Of a stretch of 64,000 bases of DNA, positions 52,017-61,126 are shown piece by piece. The position numbers and the translations under genes were made by a program. Source of the DNA: Enterocloster alcoholdehydrogenati (GTDB lineage Bacteria; Bacillota; Clostridia; Lachnospirales; Lachnospiraceae); contig NZ_BLTJ01000005.1 in the NCBI RefSeq assembly GCF_013282095.1, positions 186,001 through 250,000 of the forward strand. The letters are read 5' to 3'. The notes beneath the pieces are model-generated. The model was not told where the DNA came from. It searched no databases and saw only the letters and a list, made by a program, of their open reading frames with translations. Positions within the stretch are counted from its first letter, which is position 1, and every line of letters starts with the position of its first letter.

Positions 52017-53570
52017 ATGAGCCGAACAGATTTCAGACGCCGTCAGGCCCGCAGACACCGAAGAAAGCTTGTGGGCCTGTCCCGGCATCTTCCTACTATT
52101 TTCGCCGTAATCCTGATCCTGGCGCTGTTAGGCGCAGGTATATTTGCACTGACCCGCTTTGTATTAAAGCGGCAGCCTCCCCGGCCGGCCGTCGCTGCCT
52201 CCCCCTCTGATGCAGCGTCCCAACCCCAGCCCTCCGGCGGCCTTCCCGTCTCAGCGAATCCCGCGGATTCGTTAGAAAGCCTTTTAAGTCAGGCGGCCTT
52301 CCTGGCGGCAGGCTATGACTATGACAAAGCCATTTCCCTCCTCAAAGAGGACGCTTCTGCGGCAGAGGAACCGGCGGTAGCAGAAGCTATTTCCTCCTAT
52401 GAGGCGGCCAAAGCTGCCCTTGTGCCTGCGGACGTGAAGAACGTTCCCCATGTATTTTTTCATTCCCTGATCATGGACACGGCCAAGGCCTTTGACGGCG
52501 ACAGCCGAACCCCGGGCTACAATTCCGTAATGACTACAAAGGACGAGTTTTTAAAAATACTGGATGCACTTTATAATGACGGCTATGTTTTAGTCCGCAT
52601 CCATGACATTGCCTATGAAACCACGGACGAAAACGGAAATCCTGTGTTCACCTGGGGAAATATCCTTCTTCCAGAAGGAAAAAAGCCCATTGTCATGTCC
52701 CAGGATGATGTATGCTACTATTCCTATATGAAGGATGACGGCTTTGCCAGCCGCATCATCATTGGAAATGACGGGAAACCCACCTGTGAAATGACGCTGG
52801 ATGACGGCACGGTTTCCACCGGCTCCTATGACTTGATCCCGATTTTAGAGGATTTTATTAAAGAACACCCTGATTTTTCCTATAAGGGGGCCAGAGCCAT
52901 CATTGCCCTTACCGGCTATGAGGGGATCTTAGGATACCGCACCGCCGCTTCCTACAGCGACAGCCCTACTTACGAAAGTGACCGGGAACAGGCCGCCAAA
53001 GTGGCGCAATGTCTGAGAGACAACGGCTGGGAGCTTGCAAGCCACAGCTGGGGCCATCTGTGGATGGGTGTGTCCTCCGTCCCTGGACAGACCTATCAGA
53101 TCAGCGACGAACGTTTTTACGCAGACACAGATAAGTGGGAAACGGAAGTGGAATCCCTGATCGGTCCCACGGACATATACATTTTCCCTAATGGAAATGA
53201 TGTAGCCGACTGGAAGCCGTATTCAGATGAAAACTACCGCTATCAGTACCTCCGCTCCAAAGGTTTCCGGTATTTCTGCAATGTAGACGCCAGCAAGCCT
53301 TCCTGGATCCAGAAGGGTCCAGACTACCTGAGAATGGCCCGGCGGAACCTGGACGGCTATCGTCTGTACCAGGATATGATCCAGACGGATCCTTCCAAAA
53401 AGCGGCTGGCGGATCTCTTTGACGCTTCCCAGATCTTTGATTCCTCCCGTCCTACGCCGGTAACGTGGAGCTATGACCACACGCAAAATGAGACATCCGG
53501 CGCGGCCCCCTCCCAGGCTACCGCCCAGTCTGAGAATACTGCGGCCGCCCAAGCGGCTGCTTCCCAGTAA
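52017..53570 (+). CDS. Membrane-anchored polysaccharide deacetylase-like protein
   Basis: A 517-residue protein with a basic N-terminus, one membrane helix (about residues 30-50: FAVILILALLGAGIFALTRF) and a Pro/Ser linker. A NodB-type (CE4) catalytic domain follows from about 140: IVMSQDDVCYYSYM carries the metal/catalytic Asp pair, and ELASHSWGHLWMG the His-xxx-His metal ligands. It probably removes acetyl groups from cell-wall glycans. The C-terminus is an Ala/Gln/Ser-rich tail. ATG at 52017 lies 13 bases after GGAG; a TTG at 52005 is only one base after it. A strong terminator follows. Confidence 0.8.
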   Translation: MSRTDFRRRQARRHRRKLVGLSRHLPTIFAVILILALLGAGIFALTRFVLKRQPPRPAVAASPSDAASQPQPSGGLPVSANPADSLESLLSQAAFLAAGYDYDKAISLLKEDASAAEEPAVAEAISSYEAAKAALVPADVKNVPHVFFHSLIMDTAKAFDGDSRTPGYNSVMTTKDEFLKILDALYNDGYVLVRIHDIAYETTDENGNPVFTWGNILLPEGKKPIVMSQDDVCYYSYMKDDGFASRIIIGNDGKPTCEMTLDDGTVSTGSYDLIPILEDFIKEHPDFSYKGARAIIALTGYEGILGYRTAASYSDSPTYESDREQAAKVAQCLRDNGWELASHSWGHLWMGVSSVPGQTYQISDERFYADTDKWETEVESLIGPTDIYIFPNGNDVADWKPYSDENYRYQYLRSKGFRYFCNVDASKPSWIQKGPDYLRMARRNLDGYRLYQDMIQTDPSKKRLADLFDASQIFDSSRPTPVTWSYDHTQNETSGAAPSQATAQSENTAAAQAAASQ

Positions 53571-53576
53571 AAGAAG

Positions 53577-53622
53577 GAAACGCTTTTGCCCGCCAGATTG
53601 GCCGGTAAAAGCGTTTCTTTTT
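53577..53622 (+). terminator. Terminator after the deacetylase gene
   Basis: GAAACGCTTTT (53577-53587) pairs with AAAAGCGTTTC (53607-53617) over 11 bp and is followed by TTTTT. The stem begins seven bases past the stop codon and stops transcription before the ABC genes. Confidence 0.9.
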
Positions 53623-53680
53623 GTGTGTTCCATGCGTATACTATACCAAAGACACATCTTATGAAAGGAGTTTCCAGAAA

Positions 53681-54448
53681 ATGACACCCAAACTGGATGT
53701 GACCGGAGTCAGCTACTCCTACCATACTCCGGACGGCGAAACGCTGGCTCTTTCCAATATATCGTTTACTCTGGCCCCCGGTGAATTTGCTGCTGTCGTA
53801 GGGCCTTCCGGCTGCGGCAAATCCACTCTTCTCTCCCTTTTATGCGGTCTGACTCAGCCGGATGAAGGACAGATCCTCATAGACGGACTTCCGCTCTCCC
53901 ATTCCCCTTCTGCAACCGGATATATGCTCCAGAAGGATCATCTGTTTGAATGGAGGGATATTTTATCAAATGTTTCCCTTGGACTTGAGATCCAGCACCG
54001 CCTGAATACAAAAAGTATAAACCGTTTAAAGGAAATGCTTGCCTCTTATGGCCTGAAAGGATTCGAGCACGCCAGACCATCGGAGCTGTCCGGCGGGATG
54101 CGCCAGAGGGCTGCTCTAATCCGCACGCTGGCTCTGGAACCGGATCTTCTTCTTCTTGACGAACCCTTTTCCGCCCTGGATTATCAGACAAGACTTTCTG
54201 TGTGCGATGATATCAGCTCTATTCTGCGAACTACAGGAAAAACGGCAATCCTTGTAACCCACGATCTGTCCGAAGCTATCAGCACCGCAGACCGCATCAT
54301 AATTCTCACCCCCAGGCCCGGAAGAATCAAAAAGATCCTGACCATCACATTTCCCCAGGACTGCCAAAGCCCCCTGGAGCGCAGAAACTGTCCTGAATTT
54401 TCCAGATATTTCAACACCGTATGGAAGGAGCTGAAAACCCATGAGTAA
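53681..54448 (+). CDS. ABC importer ATPase (SsuB/TauB type)
   Basis: A 255-residue ATPase. Walker A VGPSGCGKST, signature LSGGMRQRAAL, Walker B LLLLDEPFSALD and H-loop LVTHDLSEA are all present. The YMLQKDHLFEWRDILSNV Q-loop is typical of nitrate/sulfonate/taurine importers. It should energise the permease that overlaps it by eight bases (54441-54448). ATG at 53681 follows GGAG by ten bases. The likely partner lipoprotein lies 4 kb upstream (48723-49739). Confidence 0.93.
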   Translation: MTPKLDVTGVSYSYHTPDGETLALSNISFTLAPGEFAAVVGPSGCGKSTLLSLLCGLTQPDEGQILIDGLPLSHSPSATGYMLQKDHLFEWRDILSNVSLGLEIQHRLNTKSINRLKEMLASYGLKGFEHARPSELSGGMRQRAALIRTLALEPDLLLLDEPFSALDYQTRLSVCDDISSILRTTGKTAILVTHDLSEAISTADRIIILTPRPGRIKKILTITFPQDCQSPLERRNCPEFSRYFNTVWKELKTHE

Positions 54449-55253
54449 AAGCCTTACCACAGCTGCTGCCCCATCCTTGGCACAGCAGGAATACCTGGCC
54501 AGCCAGCTCCGCCAAAAAAACATGATCCGCACATGGCGTATTATGCTTCTTGTGCTGATTTTAAGCCTCTGGGAGCTGTCCGCACGGCTGGGGTTCATTG
54601 ACCGTTTTATTTTCAGCAGTCCCACCCTGATCGTAAAATGCCTGATCTCCATGATCCAGGACAAAAGCATTTTTGTGCATACCGGCGTCACCCTGGCGGA
54701 AACGCTGGTAAGCTTTGCCGTCTGCACCGCAGCAGGTCTGGCCTGCGCCCTGTTTCTGTGGGCAAGCCCCACCGCGGCGGGTATTTTAGAACCCTTTTTA
54801 GTCCTTTTGAACAGTCTCCCCAAGTCGGCCCTGGCGCCTCTGCTCATTGTATGGCTGGGAAATAACATGACCACCATCGTCACTGCCGCCGTCTCAGTAG
54901 CTGTATTCGGCTCCATTCTCACTCTGTACAGCAGTTTCTGCCAGACCGATGATGACAAGATCCGGCTGATCCGCTCCCTGGGCGGCACCCGCAGCGACGT
55001 TCTCTTTAAAGTCCTGCTGCCCGGATCCCTTCCGCTGCTCATTAACAATATGAAGGTCAATATCGGCCTCTGCCTGGTAGGCGTCATCATTGGGGAATTT
55101 CTCTCCGCACGGGCGGGACTTGGCTACCTGATCACCTATTCCGCCCAGACCTTCACCATGACAGTGCTCATGACATCCATTATGGTTCTGTGCCTGCTTT
55201 CCTGGCTTTTGTATCAGGCCATTGCCTGTGCAGAAAAGAAAATCAGCCGGTAG
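54441..55253 (+). CDS. ABC importer permease (SsuC/TauC type)
   Basis: A 270-residue membrane protein with six predicted helices. The EAA loop FKVLLPGSLPLLINNMKVN and GEFLSARAGLGYLI are standard for binding-protein-dependent permeases of the NitT/TauT class. It overlaps the ATPase by eight bases with GGAG in the ATPase coding region. With the ATPase and the upstream lipoprotein it forms an importer for an organic anion or precursor, but the substrate cannot be told from sequence alone. Confidence 0.9.
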   Translation: MSKSLTTAAAPSLAQQEYLASQLRQKNMIRTWRIMLLVLILSLWELSARLGFIDRFIFSSPTLIVKCLISMIQDKSIFVHTGVTLAETLVSFAVCTAAGLACALFLWASPTAAGILEPFLVLLNSLPKSALAPLLIVWLGNNMTTIVTAAVSVAVFGSILTLYSSFCQTDDDKIRLIRSLGGTRSDVLFKVLLPGSLPLLINNMKVNIGLCLVGVIIGEFLSARAGLGYLITYSAQTFTMTVLMTSIMVLCLLSWLLYQAIACAEKKISR

Positions 55254-55360
55254 CCGCACCGCTTGCGCTCCCTGCGCCCATATGGTATGATGAAACAAGT
55301 ATTCAACCCCAAAGACAACAACCGGTTCCGGGGCAGCCGCCCCACGAGAAGGAGGAGCCT

Positions 55361-56620
55361 GTGGATCTGATCAACCAGTTTATCGAAAACTACAAAAAGA
55401 AATTCAATTACTACGAATCCGTAGGCCGCCTGGCCGCCGGTCAGCTGGAGGCCATACTCCGCTCCTCCGGTATTCGCGCCATAGTCACCTACCGGGCCAA
55501 GAATCCGGGCCGTTTAAAAAGCAAGGTACTTCGCCGCAATGCAAAGCGCCCGGTTCCCTATAAAAATATGAAGGAGATTTATGAGGACATCGCAGATCTG
55601 TGCGGTGTCCGTGTCTCCCTCTACTTCCCTGGAGACCGTCTCCAGGCCGACCAGCTGATCCGGGATCAGTTTCATATCCTGGAGAGCAAGCAGTTCCCGG
55701 AACAGTCCAAGCCCCCCACCTACAACAAACGTTTTTCCGGCTACTGGGCCAACCACTACCGCGTCTATCTGCGGGAGGAGTTTGCCCAGCCGTCGGAAAA
55801 ACGCTACTGCCGGGCCCGCATTGAGATCCAGGTGGCGTCTGTCCTGATGCACGCCTGGTCCGAGGTGGAACACGATCTGATCTACAAGCCTCTCCAGGGA
55901 ACGCTCTCTGAGGAAGAGCTTGCCATCCTGGACGAGCTCAACGGCCTTGTCCTTGCCGGTGAAATTGCCCTGGAACGCCTGCAGGCTGCGGGAAACGAAC
56001 GAATCCGCAGCAAGAACGCGGTCTTTGATAACCAGTATGAGCTGGCCTCCTATCTTTACAATTACCTGAGCAGCAACTTCCGCACAGAGGATATCGAACT
56101 GCGGATGGGAAATATCGAGCTTCTTTTTCGGCTTTTGCTCAATCTGAAGCTTTTGGATGTAAAGCACATGGGGCCAATTTTAAAATCGGTCAAGTTTGAA
56201 AAGGACAAGCGAAACATTTCCCAACAGATCATCGACCAGATCATCAGCGGCAATGAAAAACGCTATCTGGCCTATCAGTCCCTGAGAGCCGCAGTATCCG
56301 ACCAGGATGAGGAGCGCCGTGAAGCCATCAGTTCCTTCTTTAGCCAGTGGGTACCCCTGGAGGCCCTGTTAAACCGTACCACCAAGCGCAGCTCCCGTTC
56401 CCTGAGCGTATTCAATATCAACGCATTAAAACGTCTTAACCTTCTGGACAGGGAAAGCCTGAATCAGATCGCGTTCCTTCGGAAGATGAGAAATGCCCTG
56501 ATCCACGATATCGAGGTTCCTGAGGCAGCCTACATACAGGAACTGGGGAATGAGGCTCAGGTTCTGAGAGAAAAGCTGGCAAACGTGCTGGAACCGGAAA
56601 AACAGGCAGAAAAAGAATAG
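55361..56620 (+). CDS. Divergent RelA/SpoT-domain protein with long C-terminal extension
   Basis: A 419-residue protein. The first 200 residues match a RelA/SpoT nucleotidyltransferase domain: YRAKNPGRLKSKVLRR, EDIADLCGVRVSLYFPGDRL, SGYWANHYRVYL in place of GYxSxH, and RIEIQVASVLMHAWSEVEHD with DLIYK in place of EVQIRT...EHELxYK. A helical extension of about 210 residues follows. Substrate residues are partly changed, so alarmone synthesis is not certain. No HD domain is present. GTG at 55361 is chosen, with AAGGAGG five bases before it; the longer frame begins within the permease gene. Confidence 0.8.
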   Translation: MDLINQFIENYKKKFNYYESVGRLAAGQLEAILRSSGIRAIVTYRAKNPGRLKSKVLRRNAKRPVPYKNMKEIYEDIADLCGVRVSLYFPGDRLQADQLIRDQFHILESKQFPEQSKPPTYNKRFSGYWANHYRVYLREEFAQPSEKRYCRARIEIQVASVLMHAWSEVEHDLIYKPLQGTLSEEELAILDELNGLVLAGEIALERLQAAGNERIRSKNAVFDNQYELASYLYNYLSSNFRTEDIELRMGNIELLFRLLLNLKLLDVKHMGPILKSVKFEKDKRNISQQIIDQIISGNEKRYLAYQSLRAAVSDQDEERREAISSFFSQWVPLEALLNRTTKRSSRSLSVFNINALKRLNLLDRESLNQIAFLRKMRNALIHDIEVPEAAYIQELGNEAQVLREKLANVLEPEKQAEKE

Positions 56621-56663
56621 CGTGAGCCGCTCATCCGACATATAGCCTCATCCGGCACCCTCT

Positions 56664-58151
56664 TTATCCCAGCAGTTCCCGAACCATTTTCCCGTCAAAT
56701 ACCACCTTCTCCAGATGATCCACCTCGATCTGGTACAGAGCATTGGCAGCCAGATGCTCCGCCGCCTGCTCCAGATCCCGGATCCCGCTTGTATTGGAGT
56801 GCAGCTTTACTGCCATGTCCAGAGCCTCGTCCGTCAGTATACACTCCTCCGGGCGCAGGCTCATACGCCGCAGGATCTTTGGAAGGGCAAATTTTGAGAA
56901 AATAATTTTCTTTTCCTCCGGTGTATAATCAGGAATATCGATCACTGCAAACCGCGACATTAACGGCGCGCTGATCTGTTCCTTATTGTTGGCCGTTGCG
57001 ATAGGATACACACCGGAAGTAGGCACCATGCACTCCATATAGTTATCCGTAAATCCGAGATTATCAAGAAGGGTTAAAAGCACATCCGCAGGATTGCCGT
57101 TTCCTTTGCCGGATGCAGCCTTGTCCAGCTCATTGATAATAAACACCAGATTAGACTCTCCCGCCATGGAAAAGGCCTCCATAATGATACCTGGCTTTGC
57201 ATTAGCATAAACTCTGGAGCTTCCCGTAAGCTGCTCCGGATCATTGATGGAACTCATATCCAACGTAGTCCAGGGCAGCTTTAAGATCCGCGCCACCGCG
57301 TAGGCAATCTGGGACTTTCCCGTTCCCGCCGGCCCTACCAGAAGAAGGCCGTAAGCAGGCAGCGTATGGGTACGGTTAATCTGGATAATCGTCTCTATAA
57401 TCCTCTGCTTCACACGCTCCATACCGTACAGTTCCTCATCCAGGATCTTTCTGGCCTCCACTGGATCGATGGCCTCAAAGTAATCATGCTTCCACCGCAC
57501 ATTCATCATAATAGACAGGGCTCTCTGTGCATGGCGGCGCTCCTCAGGCGATACCTCATGGGACTTTGCCACTGCAAGGTTTCTTCTGGCCCAGAGGCGG
57601 ATATGATCCGGCAGCGTCTTTCCGGCACAGGTCATAAAATCTGTGATGCTCTGCAGGCTGGTCAGCTTCATATCATCCCCCTCTTCCGTTTCCTCCTCTT
57701 CCTCTGTCTCTGAAGGCGCGCTGCTGGCAAAAAGCCGCTCAATCATAAACTGCAGAAAGCCGTCCTCGGCAGAAAGCTTGGCGCCCTTGCCGAAGGCGGT
57801 TTCCCTGATCCGGCAGACCGCATATCCCTCCTTACCGTTCTCACCGGAAAGGCGCACATTGATATGGCTCTCTCCCAGCCAGCGGATCAGACTTACAAAA
57901 CGGGCATCTATCTTTAAAATATCACCTCTGACCGTACGGTTTCCATCCTTAAATTCAAAGGCCGTGCCCCGAACCGGGCTGGTAAAAAGCCCGCAGGTAT
58001 GATGATCCCATTGTTCCCCCTGATTATCCAGAATCAGTATGGGGTTCTCCGGCGTCGCCTCCGAGGCATCGGAATAAAAAACGTCCCAGGCACTCTCTGC
58101 CTGCTCAGGATCCTGTGTTTTGGACATATGGTCAAAATCAAAAACTGGCAT
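56664..58151 (-). CDS. Lon-like AAA+ ATPase without peptidase domain
   Basis: A 495-residue protein. The N-terminal 220 residues are unfamiliar and include an acidic stretch (about 147-160). Residues 230-480 match the Lon AAA+ module: ILDEELYGMERVKQRIIETI, Walker A GPAGTGKS (273-280), PEQLTGSSRVYANAKPG, FIINELDKA, TANNKEQISAPLMSRFAVI, PDYTPEEKKIIFSKFALPK and GIRDLEQAAEHLA. The Lon Ser-Lys peptidase domain is absent. The Walker B reads IINE (337-341), with Asn340 where Asp is normal, which may slow or abolish ATP hydrolysis. It is convergent with the RelA-like gene. Likely a chaperone or remodeller; unknown partner. Confidence 0.85.
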   Translation of the reverse strand: MPVFDFDHMSKTQDPEQAESAWDVFYSDASEATPENPILILDNQGEQWDHHTCGLFTSPVRGTAFEFKDGNRTVRGDILKIDARFVSLIRWLGESHINVRLSGENGKEGYAVCRIRETAFGKGAKLSAEDGFLQFMIERLFASSAPSETEEEEETEEGDDMKLTSLQSITDFMTCAGKTLPDHIRLWARRNLAVAKSHEVSPEERRHAQRALSIMMNVRWKHDYFEAIDPVEARKILDEELYGMERVKQRIIETIIQINRTHTLPAYGLLLVGPAGTGKSQIAYAVARILKLPWTTLDMSSINDPEQLTGSSRVYANAKPGIIMEAFSMAGESNLVFIINELDKAASGKGNGNPADVLLTLLDNLGFTDNYMECMVPTSGVYPIATANNKEQISAPLMSRFAVIDIPDYTPEEKKIIFSKFALPKILRRMSLRPEECILTDEALDMAVKLHSNTSGIRDLEQAAEHLAANALYQIEVDHLEKVVFDGKMVRELLG

Positions 58152-58281
58152 GGTTCGATTCCCCTTTTTTCTAAATATGTTAAAATTCCCGCTTCAGTGT
58201 AGCACGAAATCGTCCTGCCAACAACCGGGTGAGCGATTTTTCCCGCAGTTTGGGATGTATTTTTTTATATGCCGCAGCTGC

Positions 58282-58344
58282 AAAAAAAAAGACCGCTTTG
58301 ATCTGTTCTGTCTCTTTTTCCCACAGAACCTGACCAAAACCGTC
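58282..58344 (-). terminator. Terminator of the ftsEX-ctp unit
   Basis: Minus: GACGGTTTTGGTCAGGTTCTGT, given as outer arm GACGGTTTTGGTCAG and inner arm GTTCTGT, pairs with ACAGAAC and GATCAAAGCGGTC across a purine-rich loop, then nine T (58290-58282). It lies 46 bases past the protease stop and blocks read-through toward the AAA+ gene. Confidence 0.8.
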
Positions 58345-58389
58345 TTTTTTATCTTACAGACGTTGGGATGCTCTTTCCGTTCTCTAATC

Positions 58390-59724
58390 CTACCGTCCGC
58401 TGTTTAACACTTCTACCGCCTTTTTAAGCTGGTTATCCTCCTCTGGGGCGATAACTGCCTGAGTCTTCAGCTTTTCATCCAGTTCTACCTCCACGTCCGG
58501 CTCAATGCCTTTTCCGTGAAGATCAAAGCCGCTGGGTGTATAGTAATGAGCCGTTGTAACCTTGATGGCTGAGCCATCTCCCAGAGGGATCAGATTCTGG
58601 ACAATTCCCTTTCCATAGCTGGTAGTTCCAACCACCACGGCCTTGTCATAATCCTTCATGGCCCCTGTAAATACCTCAGAAGCGCTGGCGGAATCCCCAT
58701 TTACCAGAATCGCCATGGGAATATCCACAGAATGGCCGTCAGAAGCGGTGTAGGTTTCTCCTTCCTGGTTCTTATCCGCCGTATAGACAATCAGGGACTT
58801 GCCTTTCCCTTTCTTATAAGTGGAAATATCGTCTGGAAGCAGATAATCTACCATGGCCACAGCGCTGTCTAATATGCCGCCGGGATTATTTCTTAAGTCA
58901 ATCACCAGCTGCTTCATCCCCTTTGCAGTTAGCTCATCAATGGCCTGTTCAAACTGCTCCACCGTCACCAGATCAAATTCACTGACTGCCACATATCCAG
59001 TCTTGTCATCCAGCATCCTGAATTCCACCGTAGGCACCTCAATCTTGCGCCTTGTAATCGTCAGATCCACATAGGAGTCCTGCTCCGTCCGATACACCGT
59101 AATGTGTACATCGGTGCCCTCTTCTCCCTTTACATAATTGCTTACGATCACATCCAGGCTCTCTCCGGCTACCAGCGTATCCTCCACCTTATAGATCACA
59201 TCTCCGGGCTTCATGCCCGCTTCCAGGGCCGGAGAACCGTCAAATACCTTTACCACGGTGCTTAAGCCTGTGGTCCGGTTCTGGCTGATCATGGCTCCAA
59301 TGCCGGAGTAAGTGCCGCTGGTACTCTCCTGCATCATCTTATAATCCTCTTCTGAGTAGTAAACGGAATAGGGATCATCCAGCCCTGCTAACATTCCTCT
59401 GTAAATGTAGTCCTCTACATTTTCCTCATCCTCGTCATAAAGAAACACCTGATCAATGATCTGCTGTATCATCTCCATCTTAGAGGTGATATGTTTAAAA
59501 TCCAGATCCTTTGAAGAATCATCCGTAATTGCCGGCGCTCCCGACTGCGGCTGCCGACTCATGACCCGTCTGCCAAAAAGGTAGATCCCCGCGGACATTC
59601 CCACGATGATCAGCCCCACAAAGGCCATTACAAGAGCACCGGTAAGCACTCCCAGCCAGAATCGGTTCTGCCCGCCTCCGGCCCTTTTTTTCTCATCCTG
59701 TCTGTCTAATCTCTGCTCTTCCAC
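58390..59724 (-). CDS. Carboxy-terminal processing protease (S41, CtpA/B type)
   Basis: A 444-residue membrane-anchored protease. A helix at about 23-48, a PDZ domain (about 138-215; GSPALEAGMKPGDVIYKV), and the S41 catalytic core (LVIDLRNNPGG, catalytic Ser in the SASASE motif at 345-350, catalytic Lys372 in SYGKG). It clips unstructured C-termini outside the membrane; Bacillus CtpB acts in sporulation signalling. The start codon is GTG, six bases after GGAG. It is last in a cell-division operon, where cutting or turnover of the EnvC-like hydrolase is a likely job. Confidence 0.93.
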   Translation of the reverse strand: MEEQRLDRQDEKKRAGGGQNRFWLGVLTGALVMAFVGLIIVGMSAGIYLFGRRVMSRQPQSGAPAITDDSSKDLDFKHITSKMEMIQQIIDQVFLYDEDEENVEDYIYRGMLAGLDDPYSVYYSEEDYKMMQESTSGTYSGIGAMISQNRTTGLSTVVKVFDGSPALEAGMKPGDVIYKVEDTLVAGESLDVIVSNYVKGEEGTDVHITVYRTEQDSYVDLTITRRKIEVPTVEFRMLDDKTGYVAVSEFDLVTVEQFEQAIDELTAKGMKQLVIDLRNNPGGILDSAVAMVDYLLPDDISTYKKGKGKSLIVYTADKNQEGETYTASDGHSVDIPMAILVNGDSASASEVFTGAMKDYDKAVVVGTTSYGKGIVQNLIPLGDGSAIKVTTAHYYTPSGFDLHGKGIEPDVEVELDEKLKTQAVIAPEEDNQLKKAVEVLNSGR

Positions 59725-59821
59725 TTCAGTCTCCTATCTGCCTTTTCCCAGCCCATTTCTCTATCCTTCCCATCAGCAGACAAGAGAACCTGAGGTTCCC
59801 CTCTGCCGACGGCGCACCTGC

Positions 59822-61084
59822 CTAAGGACTCACGTAGCCGGAAGGATTTACATAAACGCCTCCGGACCGAACGCCGAAATGCAGGTGGGGACCGGTCGAA
59901 TATCCCGTAGACCCCACCTTTGCAATGGTCTGTCCCTTTTTCACTGTGTCCCCCTCGCTTACAAGAAGCTGGGAACAGTGCATATATACGGTGCTGATCC
60001 CTCCGCCATGGTCGATCATAATATAGTTGCCGGCCGAATAACTGTATGTAGAGATCACCACCTTGCCGTCCGCCGCCGCCACAATGGCAGAGCCGGAAGC
60101 CGCCGGAATATCGATCCCCTTATGGTTGGTGGAAGCCCCTTCGGTTGGTGAGCTTCTGTCTCCAAAGCCGGAAGAAATCCTGCTGCTCGAAGGACAGGGC
60201 CATGTAAAACCAGTATTCCCCGTTTTTACCGTACTATCCGTTTTCCCGGAAGTCTCCTCCTTCTTTGCAGCCTCCTGCGCCTTTTTAGCCTCTGCTGCCT
60301 TTTTGGCCTCTTCCGCCTTTCTGGCTTCCTCTTCCTTACGGCGGATCTCGGCCTCCACCTGGGCCATTAGATCCTCCTGAGCCTTGATATCCGCATTATA
60401 CTGGTCAATTTCATCCTGAGCCGAGGCAATCTTTGTATTATAGGCAGACAATTCTGCCTGCTTGGAAGCCATCAGCGTCTGTACCGAGCTCTGCTTGGCT
60501 TTAGTGGAGTCCTGAAGGGCAAGCAGCTCCTGGCGCTCTTCTTCCAGGTTTTCTTCCTTTACTGCCACCTCTTCCCGTACCGCTTTATATTCATTAAGCA
60601 TTCTCCGGTCATAAGAAGTGATCTGGCTGGCATACTCCGCCCGGTTTAGAAGCTCAGCGATGCTCTCTGACTGAAACACCGATTCCAAAAGGCTGGTCTG
60701 TCCATTTTCATACATATACCGGATCCGCAGCTTCATATCTGCATACTGCCGGCTTTCTGTCTCCTTTGCAGCCTGCAGCTCTTCCTTTGCCGTTTCAATC
60801 TGGCTCTCTTTATCGGAAATGTCTCCCTCCAGCTTCGTAAGCTCTGCTGTCAGAGAGGACAGTTTTCCGTCCAGTTCCTTCACATAAGCCGCCGTATCAG
60901 ACTTCTTACCCTCTAATTCCTTTAAGGTATCCTGAACCTTCTGCTTCTCCTCCTCCATGGAAGAGACCTTCTTCTTCGCATCCTCTATATCCTTATTCGT
61001 GGCATAAGAGGAAAATACCATTCCCATGGCCAGAATCACTCCGACCGCAGCCGCAGCCCCGGCCCCTATCTTCTTTTTTCTCAT
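59822..61084 (-). CDS. EnvC/PcsB-like murein hydrolase activator (coiled coil + M23)
   Basis: A 420-residue exported protein. A signal/anchor helix (about 6-26) leads to an Ala/Glu/Lys-rich coiled coil (about 30-255), then a low-complexity KAEEAKK stretch and a C-terminal M23 domain (about 310-415). Motifs HKGIDIPAASGSAIVAAADG (first part) and GPHLHFGVRSGG give the His-xxx-Asp and HxH metal ligands. Unlike E. coli EnvC, the M23 ligands look intact, so it may be an active endopeptidase. It is directly downstream of ftsX, the usual partner. ATG at 61084 has GGAG six bases upstream. Confidence 0.92.
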   Translation of the reverse strand: MRKKKIGAGAAAAVGVILAMGMVFSSYATNKDIEDAKKKVSSMEEEKQKVQDTLKELEGKKSDTAAYVKELDGKLSSLTAELTKLEGDISDKESQIETAKEELQAAKETESRQYADMKLRIRYMYENGQTSLLESVFQSESIAELLNRAEYASQITSYDRRMLNEYKAVREEVAVKEENLEEERQELLALQDSTKAKQSSVQTLMASKQAELSAYNTKIASAQDEIDQYNADIKAQEDLMAQVEAEIRRKEEEARKAEEAKKAAEAKKAQEAAKKEETSGKTDSTVKTGNTGFTWPCPSSSRISSGFGDRSSPTEGASTNHKGIDIPAASGSAIVAAADGKVVISTYSYSAGNYIMIDHGGGISTVYMHCSQLLVSEGDTVKKGQTIAKVGSTGYSTGPHLHFGVRSGGVYVNPSGYVSP

Positions 61085-61126
61085 ATGCCGCTCCTTTTCC
61101 ACAGATTCCTGCCGCCCCATAAGCGT

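Noticed and set aside
55190-55360. Longer start of the RelA-like gene inside the permease gene
   Set aside because: The extension overlaps the permease in another frame and has no site; GTG 55361 follows AAGGAGG.
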